The notes under the pieces: generated by a model
The model's database searches: none
What the model saw: only the letters and a program-made list of their open reading frames with translations
What the model was told of the DNA's origin: nothing
Translations under genes and position numbers: made by a program
Part shown: positions 9,392 to 18,746 of the stretch, piece after piece
How the letters are laid out: each line of letters begins with the position of its first letter
How positions within the stretch are numbered: position 1 is the first letter of the stretch
From: Mucilaginibacter arboris
Lineage (GTDB): Bacteria; Bacteroidota; Bacteroidia; Sphingobacteriales; Sphingobacteriaceae
Assembly: GCF_009754915.1 (NCBI RefSeq)
Contig: NZ_WPIK01000010.1
Location: forward strand, 109,007-173,006
Direction: 5' to 3'
Length of the DNA stretch: 64,000 bases

Positions 9392-10165
9392 ATGCGTAAA
9401 TCTATTTTGTTGACAACCATTTTAGCAGGGGGTTTTTTTATGGCCAATGCACAACAAACTGCAAAACATGAAGATACCGAGTTTTACGAACCTGTTCCGC
9501 CTGTAGTAACTCCCGGAAAAACCAATACCGATCCGCCTTCAGACGCGATCATCTTGTTTAGCAAAGGCAACCTTAACCAATGGGTTTCTACGGAAGATAA
9601 TAGTAAACCGGCTGACTGGACTGTGGAAGGCGATTATTTTACGGTTAAAAAAGGAACGGGAAATATTGAAACGAAGAGAAAATTTAGCAATTACCAGTTG
9701 CATGTGGAGTGGAAAATCCCAACAAATATTACCGGTGAAGGCCAGCTTCGTGGAAACAGCGGTGTTTTTTTAGCTTCTACCGGAAAAGGCGATGCAGGTT
9801 ACGAACTGCAAATCCTGGATTCGTACAACAACAAAACTTATGTAAACGGGCAGGCAGGCAGTATCTATAAACAATTTATTCCGCTGGTAAACGCAAACAA
9901 AAAACCAGGCGAGTGGCAAACGTACGATGTAATCTGGCAGGCGCCAACTTTTAAAACAGACGGTTCTGTTAATACACCTGCAACTGTAACGGTTATATTT
10001 AATGGCGTATTGGTGCAAAACCATATTGTTTTAAAAGGAGAAACGCTTTATGTTGGCCAGCCGGTTTACAAAGCTTACAGTGGCGGCGCACCTATTAAAT
10101 TGCAAGCCCATGGTGATAAAAGTGAACCAATTAGCTATCGTAATATTTGGGTGAGGGAATTGTAA
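9392..10165 (+). CDS. DUF1080 protein (3-keto-disaccharide hydrolase domain)
   Basis: Secreted concanavalin-like beta-sandwich of 257 aa. I place the start at 9392 because 'MRKSILLTTILAGGFFMANAQ' is a clean signal peptide; the ATG at 9368 adds eight residues that come from a repeat element. DUF1080 is the family now called 3-keto-disaccharide hydrolase. Typical blocks are 'IILFSKGNLNQW', 'WKIP...GEGQLRGNSGVFL', 'GYELQILDSYNNKTYVNGQ' and 'PIKLQAHGDKSEPISYRNIW'. Beside GMC dehydrogenases it would cleave glycosides oxidised at C3, which is the main reason to read this cluster as a 3-keto-glycoside pathway. Confidence 0.88.
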   Translation: MRKSILLTTILAGGFFMANAQQTAKHEDTEFYEPVPPVVTPGKTNTDPPSDAIILFSKGNLNQWVSTEDNSKPADWTVEGDYFTVKKGTGNIETKRKFSNYQLHVEWKIPTNITGEGQLRGNSGVFLASTGKGDAGYELQILDSYNNKTYVNGQAGSIYKQFIPLVNANKKPGEWQTYDVIWQAPTFKTDGSVNTPATVTVIFNGVLVQNHIVLKGETLYVGQPVYKAYSGGAPIKLQAHGDKSEPISYRNIWVREL

Positions 10166-10176
10166 ATGCAGGTAAA

Positions 10177-10199
10177 TTTTAGGCCGGTAAAAGAAGCAT
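10177..10199 (-). repeat. ATGCTTCTTTTA repeat, minus copy
   Basis: Exact core at 10188-10199; the tail reads CCGGCC then TAAAA on the minus strand. It lies in the 103-bp gap after the DUF1080 gene. Confidence 0.85.
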
Positions 10200-10268
10200 G
10201 AGGTTTATGCCCGCTTCTTATTCTTCAGCCTGAAACAGCTAAACAACATAAAAACTTAAAGTACACAG

Positions 10269-10826
10269 ATGATGAACAGGCGATCTGCTATTAAAAACAT
10301 GACCATTTTAGCCAGTGGTGTTTTTCTTTTTCCTTCGTGTTTAAAGCATGAGGACGGAAAGGTTTCGATCAAGCTAAATAAAATGCACATTAACGCTGCG
10401 CAGGAAAAACTGGTTGCAAATGTTGCCGAAACGATCATTCCGCAAACAGATTCTCCCGGTGCTAAGGCTTTAAATGTGCATCAGTTTGTATTGAAGATGA
10501 TGGACGATTGCCATAATAAAAAAGACCAGGACAATTTTATAAAAGGATTGGCGCAACTGGAAGATTTTACAAAAGCACGTTATAAACATTCTTTTGCTGA
10601 ATGTACACCAAAACAACGGGAAGATGTATTGCTCAGCATAGAGCAAAACAAGCAGACAGAACCTGCTTTAACAGCTTTTTACCAGATGCAAAAGCAGTTA
10701 ACGGTGCAGGGTTACGGCATGTCTAAATATGTTATGACAACAAAACTTCCTTACGAACTGGTTCCGGGAAGGTACAATGGTTATTTTCCTGTTAAAAATT
10801 TAAAAAATCACGCTAAAAATGGCTAA
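10269..10826 (+). CDS. Gluconate 2-dehydrogenase subunit 3 family protein (second copy)
   Basis: Small dehydrogenase subunit of 185 aa. The N-terminus carries Arg-Arg ('MNRRSAIKNM') and then 'FPSCLKHED', a lipobox-like Cys. The core 'TIIPQTDSPGAKALNVHQFV' aligns with the paralogue at 2925. Its last 8 bases overlap the start of the following GMC gene, so the pair is translationally coupled and probably forms one complex. A second in-frame ATG directly follows the first. Confidence 0.87.
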   Translation: MMNRRSAIKNMTILASGVFLFPSCLKHEDGKVSIKLNKMHINAAQEKLVANVAETIIPQTDSPGAKALNVHQFVLKMMDDCHNKKDQDNFIKGLAQLEDFTKARYKHSFAECTPKQREDVLLSIEQNKQTEPALTAFYQMQKQLTVQGYGMSKYVMTTKLPYELVPGRYNGYFPVKNLKNHAKNG

Positions 10827-12537
10827 TCTTAATATAGACAGCATTAAGACACAAACTTTTGATGCTATTGTAATTGGTTCTGGAATGAGCGGTGGCTGGG
10901 CAGCAAAAGAACTGACCGGAAAAGGACTTAAAACGTTAATGATAGAACGGGGCCGGGATGTAAAGCATATTAAAGATTATCCAACTACAAACAAATATCC
11001 CTGGGAATTTGAACATCGCGGAGAAATTCCGCTGGATATTCGCGAAGCAAACCCTTCTGTAAGCAGGTGTTATGCTTTCCGTGAAGATGCGGAACATTTT
11101 TTTGTAAAAGATACAGACCATCCTTATGTTCAAACTAAACCTTTTGATTGGATCCGCGGCTATCAGGTTGGAGGAAAATCATTGCTTTGGGCAAGGCAAA
11201 CACAACGCTGGAGCGATTTTGATTTTGAAGGGCCTGCACGTGATGGTTTTGCTGTAGATTGGCCTATCCGTTATAAAGATATTGCTCCCTGGTATAGTTA
11301 TGTAGAAAAGTTTGCCGGTATTTCGGGAAACCGCGATGGTATTGATAATTTGCCTGACGGCGAATTTTTACCAGCTTATCCGCTTAGTTGTGTGGAAGAT
11401 TACTTTAAAAAACAAGTAAACGCTAACTATAAAAACAGGCATGTTATCAGTGCCCGTTGTGCGCATTTATCAAAACCCAACAAAATTCATTACGATCAGG
11501 GCAGAGGCCAATGCCAGAACCGGGTTTTATGCCAGCGCGGTTGCCCGTTTGGTGGATATTTTAGCGCAAATTCGTCAACTATTCCATGGGCAGAAAAATC
11601 GGGTAATTTAACCATGCGTACTAACGCAGTTGTGCAAGCTATAATTTACGATGAACAAAAAGGCAAAGCCACAGGTGTAAGGGTGATTGATGCCCACACT
11701 AAAGAAACAACAGAGTACTATGCTAAAATTATTTTTGTAAACGCAGCCGCCATCAATACTAATTTATTGTTGCTCAATTCAACTTCAAACCGTTTTCCAA
11801 ATGGTTTAGGTAATGATAGCGGTTTGTTAGGCAAATACGTTGCTTTTCATAACTATCGGGCAAGGATTAATGCAGAATACGATGGGTTTAAAGATCTGAC
11901 AATAGATGGCAGAAACCCCGCAGGCGGAGGTTACATGCCGCGTTTCAGAAATGTTTATAAACAGGAAACGGACTTTTTGCGCGGCTACGCAGCAGGTTTT
12001 GGTTCTTACAGAAGTTCTATTGCCGATTCAAAAGGCGTTGGCAGCAGTTTTAAAGAAAACATGCTGCATCCGCAATTATCGCCCTGGAAAGTTGGGTCGC
12101 ACATGATGGGGGAAACAATCCCAAAAGAAACAAACTTTGTAAGATTGGATAAAAACCGGAAAGACGATTGGGGAATGCCGCTGCTTGATATTTCTATCGC
12201 TTATGATGACAATGATGAAAAAATGGTGAAAGATTTCTTTGAACAGTTTACAGAAATGTACACCAAGGCTGGTTTTACAAATATCAAGATCAGTGATTCG
12301 CATCAGGCACCTGGTTTAGATATTCATGAAATGGGCGGCGTAAGAATGGGCAAAGACCCAAAAACCTCCCTGCTAAATAAATGGAACCAGTTGCACGAAT
12401 GCAAAAATGTTTTTGTAACGGATGGCGCCTGCATGACTTCCACTTCATCACAAAACCCTTCGCTTACTTATATGGCTTTAACTGCCCGCGCTGCTGATTA
12501 TGCTGTTGACCAGTTAAACCGGAAGGAACTGGCCTGA
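10819..12537 (+). CDS. GMC-family sugar dehydrogenase, catalytic subunit (complete)
   Basis: Flavin dehydrogenase of 572 aa. The N-terminal FAD motif is 'FDAIVIGSGMSGGWAAKEL' (about 14-32), the flavin-region segment 'GYQVGGKSLLWARQ' lies near 115, a Cys-rich loop 'CQNRVLCQRGCPFGG' near 235, and the C-terminal catalytic pair is the His of 'LDIHEMGGVRMG' and the Asn of 'SQNPSLTYMAL'. No signal peptide of its own is seen; in this family export by the Tat signal of the small subunit is the usual explanation and fits the 8-bp overlap with 10269-10826. It is a paralogue of the truncated gene at the window start. The stop codon overlaps the first base of a repeat element. Confidence 0.92.
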   Translation: MANLNIDSIKTQTFDAIVIGSGMSGGWAAKELTGKGLKTLMIERGRDVKHIKDYPTTNKYPWEFEHRGEIPLDIREANPSVSRCYAFREDAEHFFVKDTDHPYVQTKPFDWIRGYQVGGKSLLWARQTQRWSDFDFEGPARDGFAVDWPIRYKDIAPWYSYVEKFAGISGNRDGIDNLPDGEFLPAYPLSCVEDYFKKQVNANYKNRHVISARCAHLSKPNKIHYDQGRGQCQNRVLCQRGCPFGGYFSANSSTIPWAEKSGNLTMRTNAVVQAIIYDEQKGKATGVRVIDAHTKETTEYYAKIIFVNAAAINTNLLLLNSTSNRFPNGLGNDSGLLGKYVAFHNYRARINAEYDGFKDLTIDGRNPAGGGYMPRFRNVYKQETDFLRGYAAGFGSYRSSIADSKGVGSSFKENMLHPQLSPWKVGSHMMGETIPKETNFVRLDKNRKDDWGMPLLDISIAYDDNDEKMVKDFFEQFTEMYTKAGFTNIKISDSHQAPGLDIHEMGGVRMGKDPKTSLLNKWNQLHECKNVFVTDGACMTSTSSQNPSLTYMALTARAADYAVDQLNRKELA

Positions 12538-12560
12538 TGCTTCTTTTATGCCGATAATTT
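12537..12560 (+). repeat. ATGCTTCTTTTA repeat overlapping a stop codon
   Basis: Exact core at 12537-12548. Its first A is the last base of the TGA of the GMC gene. Confidence 0.85.
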
Positions 12561-12595
12561 GATTAATAAAGTAACATCAATTAAAAACTAAAATC

Positions 12596-13387
12596 TTGAA
12601 AAGAAGCTCTTTTATTAAAACTGCTGTAACTGCAGGATTAACAGCTAATGTTTTATCGGCTGTTGCAGATGTAGATGCTCAGAAAAAAACAGCTACCGAA
12701 TTTTATGAGTTGAGGGTTTATAAACTGAAAGACCAGGCCCAGCAAAAACTGGTGGAAGATTATTTTCAGCAGGCAGCCATTCCGGCATTAAATAAATTAG
12801 GAAGCAAAAATATCGGTGTGTTTACAGAAATGAAACCGGAAGGGCAAACGCGCATTTTTGTGCTGATACCTTTTGCCTCTTTAGAAGCTTTTTTAAAAGT
12901 TCAGGATAATTTATTAAAAGATGCAACTTATCAAAAAGCAGGTGCGGCATATTTGCAAGCGCAGGCAACAGGCCCGGCTTACGACCGGATAGAAAGTTCC
13001 CTTTTGCAGGCTTTTGCATCTACCCCAAAACTAATGGCACCTGAAAAAAAGGAACGTTTTTTTGAATTGAGACGATATGAAAGCGCAAGCGAACTCACCG
13101 GGAAAAAGAAGATCGAGATGTTTAACGAGGCGGGAGAAGCAGCCATATTTAAAAGGCTCAATTTTAAACCGGTATTTTTTGCGGAAACTTTGATTGGAGA
13201 GATGCGGCCGAATTTAACTTACCTAATTACGTTTGACAACATGGAAGACCACGATGCTAAATGGAAGGCCTTTGGCAGCGATCCGGATTGGAAAAGGATC
13301 AGTTCCATGCCCGAATATTCAGACAAAAAAAATGTTTCCCGCATTACCTCCACGTTTCTTGTTCCGGCTCCTTACTCTCAAATATAA
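12596..13387 (+). CDS. NIPSNAP-family protein, exported
   Basis: Protein of 263 aa starting with TTG; the start is supported by the immediately following signal-like 'KRSSFIKTAVTAGLTANVLSA'. Two NIPSNAP (dimeric alpha-beta barrel-like) repeats are visible: 'FYELRVYKLKDQAQQKLVEDY' begins the first (about 37-57; key residues E39, R41, Y43) and 'FFELRRYESASELTGKK' the second (about 157-173). No catalytic activity is established for the bacterial family; it often accompanies sugar oxidoreductases in Bacteroidota. Confidence 0.82.
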   Translation: MKRSSFIKTAVTAGLTANVLSAVADVDAQKKTATEFYELRVYKLKDQAQQKLVEDYFQQAAIPALNKLGSKNIGVFTEMKPEGQTRIFVLIPFASLEAFLKVQDNLLKDATYQKAGAAYLQAQATGPAYDRIESSLLQAFASTPKLMAPEKKERFFELRRYESASELTGKKKIEMFNEAGEAAIFKRLNFKPVFFAETLIGEMRPNLTYLITFDNMEDHDAKWKAFGSDPDWKRISSMPEYSDKKNVSRITSTFLVPAPYSQI

Positions 13388-13528
13388 GTGTTCATACTGT
13401 TTTTACCATGCTAATTTTGTACTGGTAAAAGCAGTATTTGTGTTTATATATACAAGCTTAAATTTCTATAATTGAAAAGCATTTCCTTTGATGCTAACCA
13501 ATCAATAAACCATTTTAATACTTAAATC

Positions 13529-14413
13529 ATGACTACCAGACGTTCGTTTATCAAATCTTCTGCTGTTTATTCTGCCAGTTTGTTAGTAGCACCAAGTTTA
13601 CTAAATTACAACCATAAATACATTGGCCTGCAATTATATACGGTGCGGGATGCTATGCAAAGCGATCCTGCCGGTACATTGGCACGTGTAGCTAAAATTG
13701 GATACAATTCTGTAGAGGGTGCAACTTATACCGGCACGCAAAAGTTTTATGGGATGGAAGCGCCAGCATTTTCGCGCTTGCTAAAACAAAATGGATTGGT
13801 AATGTTAAGCAGCCATTATCGCTTAGGCGAGGAAAAAGCAAATGGCGAAACCGTAAAAGGAACGTTAATGACAGACTGGGACAAAGCCGTGGATGATGCT
13901 GCCGCTGTTGGTATCAAATACATGGTTTGTGCTTTTTTGGCAGAATCAGAACGCGGAGGGTTAGACCATTACAAACAAATAGCAGAACAGTTTAACAAAG
14001 CAGGCGAAAGGTGTAAAAAAGCCGGTATCCAGCTTTGTTACCATAACCATGCTTTTGAGTTTGATAAACAGGGCGGCAAATACCCTTATGAAATATTGCT
14101 GGATGATACAGACAAAAACCTGGTAAAAATGGAAATGGATATTTACTGGGTAAGCAAAGCAGGGCAGGACCCAATTGCTATCATCAACCAGCATCCGGGC
14201 CGTTTTCCACTATGGCATGTAAAAGATATGGACAAAACGCCGGAACATAATTTTACAGAAGTTGGAAATGGTTCTATCGATTTTAAAAAAATATTTAAAT
14301 ATGCCGATAAAGCCGGTTTACAATATTTTTTTGTAGAACAGGATAAAACCCCCGGCGATCCGTTTAACAGCATCGCCCAAAGTATTAACTACATCAAAAA
14401 AAACCTGGTGTAA
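13529..14413 (+). CDS. Sugar phosphate isomerase/epimerase, Tat signal (paralogue)
   Basis: TIM barrel of 294 aa with the twin-arginine start 'MTTRRSFIKSSAVYSASLLV'. Motifs are 'CYHNHAFEFDKQGG', 'MEMDIYWVSKAGQDP', 'PLWHVKDMDKTP' and 'FFVEQDKTPGDPF', closely parallel to 8483-9358, so the pair arose by duplication. A 141-bp gap precedes it, larger than others in the cluster, so it could have its own promoter; I see no convincing -7 box. A weak hairpin follows at about 14424-14451. Confidence 0.86.
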   Translation: MTTRRSFIKSSAVYSASLLVAPSLLNYNHKYIGLQLYTVRDAMQSDPAGTLARVAKIGYNSVEGATYTGTQKFYGMEAPAFSRLLKQNGLVMLSSHYRLGEEKANGETVKGTLMTDWDKAVDDAAAVGIKYMVCAFLAESERGGLDHYKQIAEQFNKAGERCKKAGIQLCYHNHAFEFDKQGGKYPYEILLDDTDKNLVKMEMDIYWVSKAGQDPIAIINQHPGRFPLWHVKDMDKTPEHNFTEVGNGSIDFKKIFKYADKAGLQYFFVEQDKTPGDPFNSIAQSINYIKKNLV

Positions 14414-14477
14414 AAAGTATTAGAAGGTAAGCCTTTTTGCCGCCTTTCTATTGTTTAGACAAGTCTGCCAGTGGCTT

Positions 14478-14496
14478 CCCTCTCCTTTGGAGAGGG
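14478..14496. repeat. CCCTCTCC hairpin
   Basis: Perfect 8-bp stem CCCTCTCC/GGAGAGGG with a TTT loop, in the gap between two genes. Related CCTCTC...GAGGGG hairpins occur near 38027 and 43229, so it is a recurrent small element. Confidence 0.6.
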
Positions 14497-14516
14497 GCCG
14501 AGGCTTATAATAAACA

Positions 14517-14539
14517 TTTTTATGCCATAAAAGAAGCAT
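14517..14539 (-). repeat. ATGCTTCTTTTA repeat, minus copy
   Basis: Exact core at 14528-14539 with tail TGGCATAAAAA. It is the same 23-bp sequence as the copy at 18201-18223 on the other strand. Confidence 0.87.
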
Positions 14540-14636
14540 CAAAAGAGAAAACCCTACACAACTTCAAAATTAAATCCTTTGGCCCCTGTTGTTAAACATA
14601 ATAAAATGGCAGGCTTTTTTACCGATAAAAAACAGT

Positions 14637-16157
14637 ATGAAAACAAAGCATCTATTTAAAACAGCTTTACCGGTGCTGGTATCGCTGTTGTCTTATGCTG
14701 CATCAGCACAAAAAATTGGAATATTTGACGGGCAGGCCGATGTTGGCAAAAATGTAAAACCTGGTTCGGGTACTTTTATCCCGCAAACGCAGCAGTATGT
14801 TATTTCTGGTGCCGGTTATAATATTTGGTTCGATCATGATGAATTCCATTATGTATGGAAGAAAATGAAAGGCGATTTTATACTCTACACCAAAGCAGAA
14901 TTTGCGGGCTGGAACGGGGTAGAAGAACACCGGAAAGTTGGCTGGATGGTACGTAAAAGTTTAGACGGAAATTCGGCACAAATTAACGCGGTAGAACATG
15001 GCGACGGTTTAACTTCTTTGCAATTCAGAAGGACAGCAGGTGCAACAACCGAAGAAATAAAATCTAAAATTAACCATGCCAACATTATCCAGTTAGAAAG
15101 AAAAGGCAATACTTACACCATGCGCGTAGCAAAATACGGCGAACCTTTTGTTACTGAAGAAGTATCCGATTTAGATTTAGGCGATGACGTTTATGTTGGG
15201 TTATTTGTTGGTTCACACAATGCTGATGTTGCCGAAACGGGTATTTTCCGTGATGTTCGTATTACCGTTCCGTTTGCAGGAAATGCCGATCAACGGACAC
15301 AAATGACTTTGGGCAGTAACCTCGAACTAATGGAAATAGCAACCGGAAACCGGGAGATCATTTATACTGTTCCTTATTCTATCCAGGCACCTAACTGGAC
15401 TAAAGACGGTAAAAGCCTTATTTTTAACGATAGCAAAGGCTTACTGTACAACTTTGACCTGGCTAACCGTCAGCCTAAATTGTTAAACACGGGCGACGTT
15501 AAAAACAACAATAACGACCATGTTCTTTCTTTTGATGGAAAAATGCTCGGCCTAAGCAGTTCGGTAAATACTTTGGGCGGGTCTATTGTTTACACGGTTC
15601 CGGTTACTGGCGGAACACCAAAACAAATTACACCCAAAGGGCCTTCTTACCTGCATGGCTGGTCGCCGGATGGCAAAAGCTTGGTTTTCTGCGGAGAAAG
15701 GGACGGCGAATTTGACGTATATAAAGTACCTGCAACCGGCGGAAAAGAAGTTAGGTTAACTACTGAAAAAGGTTTAGATGACGGGCCAGAATACACGCCC
15801 GATGGCAAATATATCTACTTTAATTCTGTTCGTTCTGGCTTGATGCAGATTTGGCGGATGAAACCCGACGGCAGCGAACAGGAGCAGGTAACCAAAGACG
15901 ATTATGATAACTGGTTTGCACATATTTCTCCGGACGGAAAATCCATGGTGTTTTTATCTTTTCTAAAAACAGAAGTAGAACCTGGCATTCATCCGCCTTA
16001 CAAACATGTTTATATCCGGATGTTGCCCATTAGCGGGCAAGGAACGCCAAAAGTGCTGGCTTATATTTATGGCGGGCAAGGTTCTATCAACACACCTTCC
16101 TGGTCGCCTGATAGCAAGCATATTGCTTTCATTAGCAACAGCGATATGAGCAAGTAA
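14637..16157 (+). CDS. TolB-like PD40 beta-propeller protein, secreted
   Basis: Secreted protein of 506 aa. The ATG at 14637 gives a signal peptide 'MKTKHLFKTALPVLVSLLSY'; an upstream ATG at 14589 would add 16 unrelated residues. Residues about 25-210 are a lectin-like DUF1349-type domain ('FHYVWKKMKGDFILYTKAEF'), followed by about five PD40/WD40-like blades recognisable as 'PNWTKDGKSLIFN', 'GWSPDGKSLVFCG', 'PEYTPDGKYIYFNS', 'AHISPDGKSMVFLS' and 'PSWSPDSKHIAFIS'. The fold binds proteins or sugars; no enzyme motif is seen. It closes the rightward sugar cluster. Confidence 0.85.
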   Translation: MKTKHLFKTALPVLVSLLSYAASAQKIGIFDGQADVGKNVKPGSGTFIPQTQQYVISGAGYNIWFDHDEFHYVWKKMKGDFILYTKAEFAGWNGVEEHRKVGWMVRKSLDGNSAQINAVEHGDGLTSLQFRRTAGATTEEIKSKINHANIIQLERKGNTYTMRVAKYGEPFVTEEVSDLDLGDDVYVGLFVGSHNADVAETGIFRDVRITVPFAGNADQRTQMTLGSNLELMEIATGNREIIYTVPYSIQAPNWTKDGKSLIFNDSKGLLYNFDLANRQPKLLNTGDVKNNNNDHVLSFDGKMLGLSSSVNTLGGSIVYTVPVTGGTPKQITPKGPSYLHGWSPDGKSLVFCGERDGEFDVYKVPATGGKEVRLTTEKGLDDGPEYTPDGKYIYFNSVRSGLMQIWRMKPDGSEQEQVTKDDYDNWFAHISPDGKSMVFLSFLKTEVEPGIHPPYKHVYIRMLPISGQGTPKVLAYIYGGQGSINTPSWSPDSKHIAFISNSDMSK

Positions 16158-16182
16158 ATTTTTTGCTGGTAAAAATAGTATC

Positions 16183-16220
16183 AACAACAAAGGCGGCCAG
16201 ATTTGGCCGCCTTTGTTGTT
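16183..16220. terminator. Strong bidirectional terminator
   Basis: A perfect 17-bp stem (16183-16199 with 16204-16220) and a GATT loop between convergent genes. The plus side continues TTTCAAT and the minus side has an A/T-rich flank, so it can end transcription both ways. Confidence 0.85.
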
Positions 16221-16230
16221 TCAATAAAAA

Positions 16231-17124
16231 TTATGGTTTACTTGTTGTGGTAACAGGCTGTAAAATGTGTGTATCAGAAAGCCAGTCGGCCATGCGTTGC
16301 GGCCATGTATTGATCGATTTTAATTTAGAACGGTTGCCCATATTAAAGCCATGGTCACCATGCGCAAACAAGTGCATTTCTACAGGTACTTTAGCAGCAC
16401 GGTAACGTTCAAGCAATTGGATAATACTGATGGAACAGCAGGCATCATCATTGGCAGCCGTTAAAAAAACAGGAGGTGCATCGGATGGAATAGTTTCCGG
16501 AATATATTTAGGCCCCGGATAAACCAGCATTAAAAAATCAGGACGGCCGTTTAAGCGGTCAATCGGGTCAAGCGCTTTCGGGTTTCCTTTTCCGGGTGCA
16601 AAAGCAATCATGTCTGCTACTTCGCCACCGGCAGAAAAGCCAAGCATGCCAATCCGGTTAGTATCCAAACCAAATTCTTTTGCCCGGCTTCTTACCAGCC
16701 GCATTGCACGGTAAGCATCCTGTTTTGGATGAATATCCACACTGTACGGCGAGTTTTCTTCGCGGCCTAACCGGTACTTCAATACAAAAGCAGCAATACC
16801 TAAACTGTTTAAAAACCGGGCTGGTTCTACGCCTTCTGCAGTATATACTAATAAACTGTGTCCGCCGCCGGGGCAAATAATTACGGCTGCACCGGTAGCT
16901 TTTTCTTTTGGAGGCAGAAAAGCAGTAACAGAAGGGTTATTTATATTTTTTACCCAGTAATCTTTAGCTTCTTCCGGAATGTTGCGCCTGCTTTCAAAAC
17001 CCGGCGCACCTTTTGGCCAAAGCGGGATTACTTGCGGCTGGGTTTGTGCAGGTGCCTTTATTGTTAAAAGAAACAGCAGTAAACCAGGTGCAGCAAGTTT
17101 GAGGGGAAATAATAATCTGAGCAT
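16231..17124 (-). CDS. Alpha/beta hydrolase, acetylxylan-esterase-like, secreted
   Basis: Secreted esterase of 297 aa. I chose the ATG at 17124 ('MLRLLFPLKLAAPGLLLFLL', a signal peptide) over an in-frame TTG at 17157. The oxyanion block is 'IICPGGGHSLL', the nucleophile motif 'GMLGFSAGGEV' (GxSxG), the acid 'FLTAANDDACC' and the base His in 'FAHGDHGFNMG'. This is the BD-FAE / endo-1,4-beta-xylanase-annotated esterase group that removes acyl groups from plant polysaccharides. It is convergent with the propeller gene and probably transcribed alone. Confidence 0.85.
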   Translation of the reverse strand: MLRLLFPLKLAAPGLLLFLLTIKAPAQTQPQVIPLWPKGAPGFESRRNIPEEAKDYWVKNINNPSVTAFLPPKEKATGAAVIICPGGGHSLLVYTAEGVEPARFLNSLGIAAFVLKYRLGREENSPYSVDIHPKQDAYRAMRLVRSRAKEFGLDTNRIGMLGFSAGGEVADMIAFAPGKGNPKALDPIDRLNGRPDFLMLVYPGPKYIPETIPSDAPPVFLTAANDDACCSISIIQLLERYRAAKVPVEMHLFAHGDHGFNMGNRSKLKSINTWPQRMADWLSDTHILQPVTTTSKP

Positions 17125-17266
17125 ATTGCGTTTATTAGGTTTAAGATAAATGTACAAGCAATAAAATAGTTTTTAACAAACCTGAGCGGATTAAATTTTT
17201 CAAGGTAAAATAGGCTTTATTTTCTTTAAAATCAGAATTAAATTATAATGCCTTATTTGGTAAGAT

Positions 17267-17290
17267 ATACTTCTTTTAATGGCAAAAAAT
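17267..17290 (+). repeat. ATGCTTCTTTTA repeat, variant copy
   Basis: ATACTTCTTTTA (one mismatch) with tail ATGGC and an A-run, in the 270-bp intergenic region between the esterase and a response regulator. Confidence 0.65.
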
Positions 17291-17394
17291 TAAGATAAAA
17301 ACCTGTTAATTTGCTATTTAAAAAAGAAACGTAATTATATATTCTACTCGGTTTGCTTTTTTATTGATTTTTAAAAATCCAATTGTATAACAGC

Positions 17395-18048
17395 ATGATC
17401 AGTGTTTTATTAACGGAGGACCACAATGTGGTCCGTAACGGCATTAAATCTCTTTTAGAAAAAGAAAATGAGTTACAAGTGGTTGCCGAAGCTACTAATG
17501 GCAGGCAAGCATTAGACTTATTAGAGAATGGCTTAGACCCGGATATTATTTTAACCGATATTAATATGCCCCAGATGACTGGAATAGAATTGGCTGCCCA
17601 GGTTAAAAACAAATTTCCTAAAGTAAAGCTGCTCGTCCTTTCTATGCTCGATCATGAAAAATATGTTGTAGAAGCGTTTAAAGCCGGTGCGATTGGTTAT
17701 ATTTTAAAAAATGTTACCGCAACAGAACTAATTTATGCTTTGTTACATGTTTGCAGAAATAACGAAAGATATGTTTGTCATGAACTTTCTTTACGGATGC
17801 TTGATAAACTAATTAAGAAACAAGATGTTGTAATTCCGGATGAACTTGCAGATGTAGATATTTCTAAACGTGAAATAGAAGTATTAAGTTTAATTGCAGA
17901 AGGTTATACAAATTTGGAAATTGCCGATAAATTATATACAAGTAAACGTACGGTTGAAGGGCATCGACAGAATTTAATTGATAAAACCGGCAGCAGAAAC
18001 ACAGCTGCACTTATTCGTTATGCTATTTTAGGGGGCTTAATTAGTTAA
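17395..18048 (+). CDS. LuxR/NarL-type response regulator
   Basis: Two-domain transcription regulator of 217 aa. The ATG at 17395 gives 'MISVLLTEDHNVVRNGI', a standard receiver start; an upstream TTG at 17383 is less likely. The receiver domain (1-120) has the acidic pair in 'LTEDH', the phospho-acceptor Asp in 'DIILTDINMPQMTG' and Lys in 'YILKNVTA'. The C-terminal LuxR HTH is 'EVLSLIAEGYTNLEIADKLY' then 'SKRTVEGHRQNL' (about 155-195). No partner kinase is adjacent, so it is an orphan. Confidence 0.9.
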   Translation: MISVLLTEDHNVVRNGIKSLLEKENELQVVAEATNGRQALDLLENGLDPDIILTDINMPQMTGIELAAQVKNKFPKVKLLVLSMLDHEKYVVEAFKAGAIGYILKNVTATELIYALLHVCRNNERYVCHELSLRMLDKLIKKQDVVIPDELADVDISKREIEVLSLIAEGYTNLEIADKLYTSKRTVEGHRQNLIDKTGSRNTAALIRYAILGGLIS

Positions 18049-18746
18049 TCAGTTTAAGTTCTGTTTATTTTGATGTTTCTATCTAATTATTTTTCCAATC
18101 CGGCAAATTCTTTTTTTAATAATTGTGCCAGACTTGCAAGTTTGAAACAGATTATTTAATGTTAAAATTGTTACCGTTTTTCTGCTTGTACTTTTGTTTG
18201 ATGCTTCTTTTATGGCATAAAAATATATTTGCCATCCATTCCTATTTCTTTAAAAAAAGCTTCAGCTAAAAAGATTAAACTCCTGAAAAGATGGGCGTGT
18301 GCCTGCTCTTTTTTTACATAGGTTTGGTTTATGTTTTTACAATGATGCTGGTCCGGGTATCCAAGTTTAAACATTTTTTGCTGCCTCAGCTTTAATCTTC
18401 TATTGGGTTTTATTTTTAAGTTAAAACAGGTATTAATTCATTAATGCTAAAGTATTTATACGTCTGGCGGTTAAAAATACTTTTAGCAGTTTTGTATCAT
18501 TAACTGTTAAGAAAATGAAAGCGGGCCTAAAAAAAGTTTATCAGGCTTCTTAATTCCGAAACCACAACAATATTATTCATCACAACCTATCTGTATCGAT
18601 CCAATAAAGTCTGTAGAAAAGAAACCCTTACCTCAAAATTTTCTAAGCCTTTTAAGTGTTTCTTAATAAAACAGGTTTAACAATAGAACTAAGTATATCA
18701 AATTAAAAAATATTTGAAATCAGTTTTAACCCTAATTTAAAAAGTA
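18049..18746. other. 698-bp intergenic region
   Basis: I see no convincing gene here. It holds one repeat copy (18201-18223) and otherwise AT-rich sequence with stops in all frames at short range. A regulatory role for the response-regulator gene at 18747 is possible, but no promoter element stands out. Confidence 0.5.
18201..18223 (+). repeat. ATGCTTCTTTTA repeat, plus copy
   Basis: Exact core followed by TGGCATAAAAA. The inner part TTTTATGGCATAAAA is a near-perfect palindrome, best seen in this copy. Confidence 0.87.
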
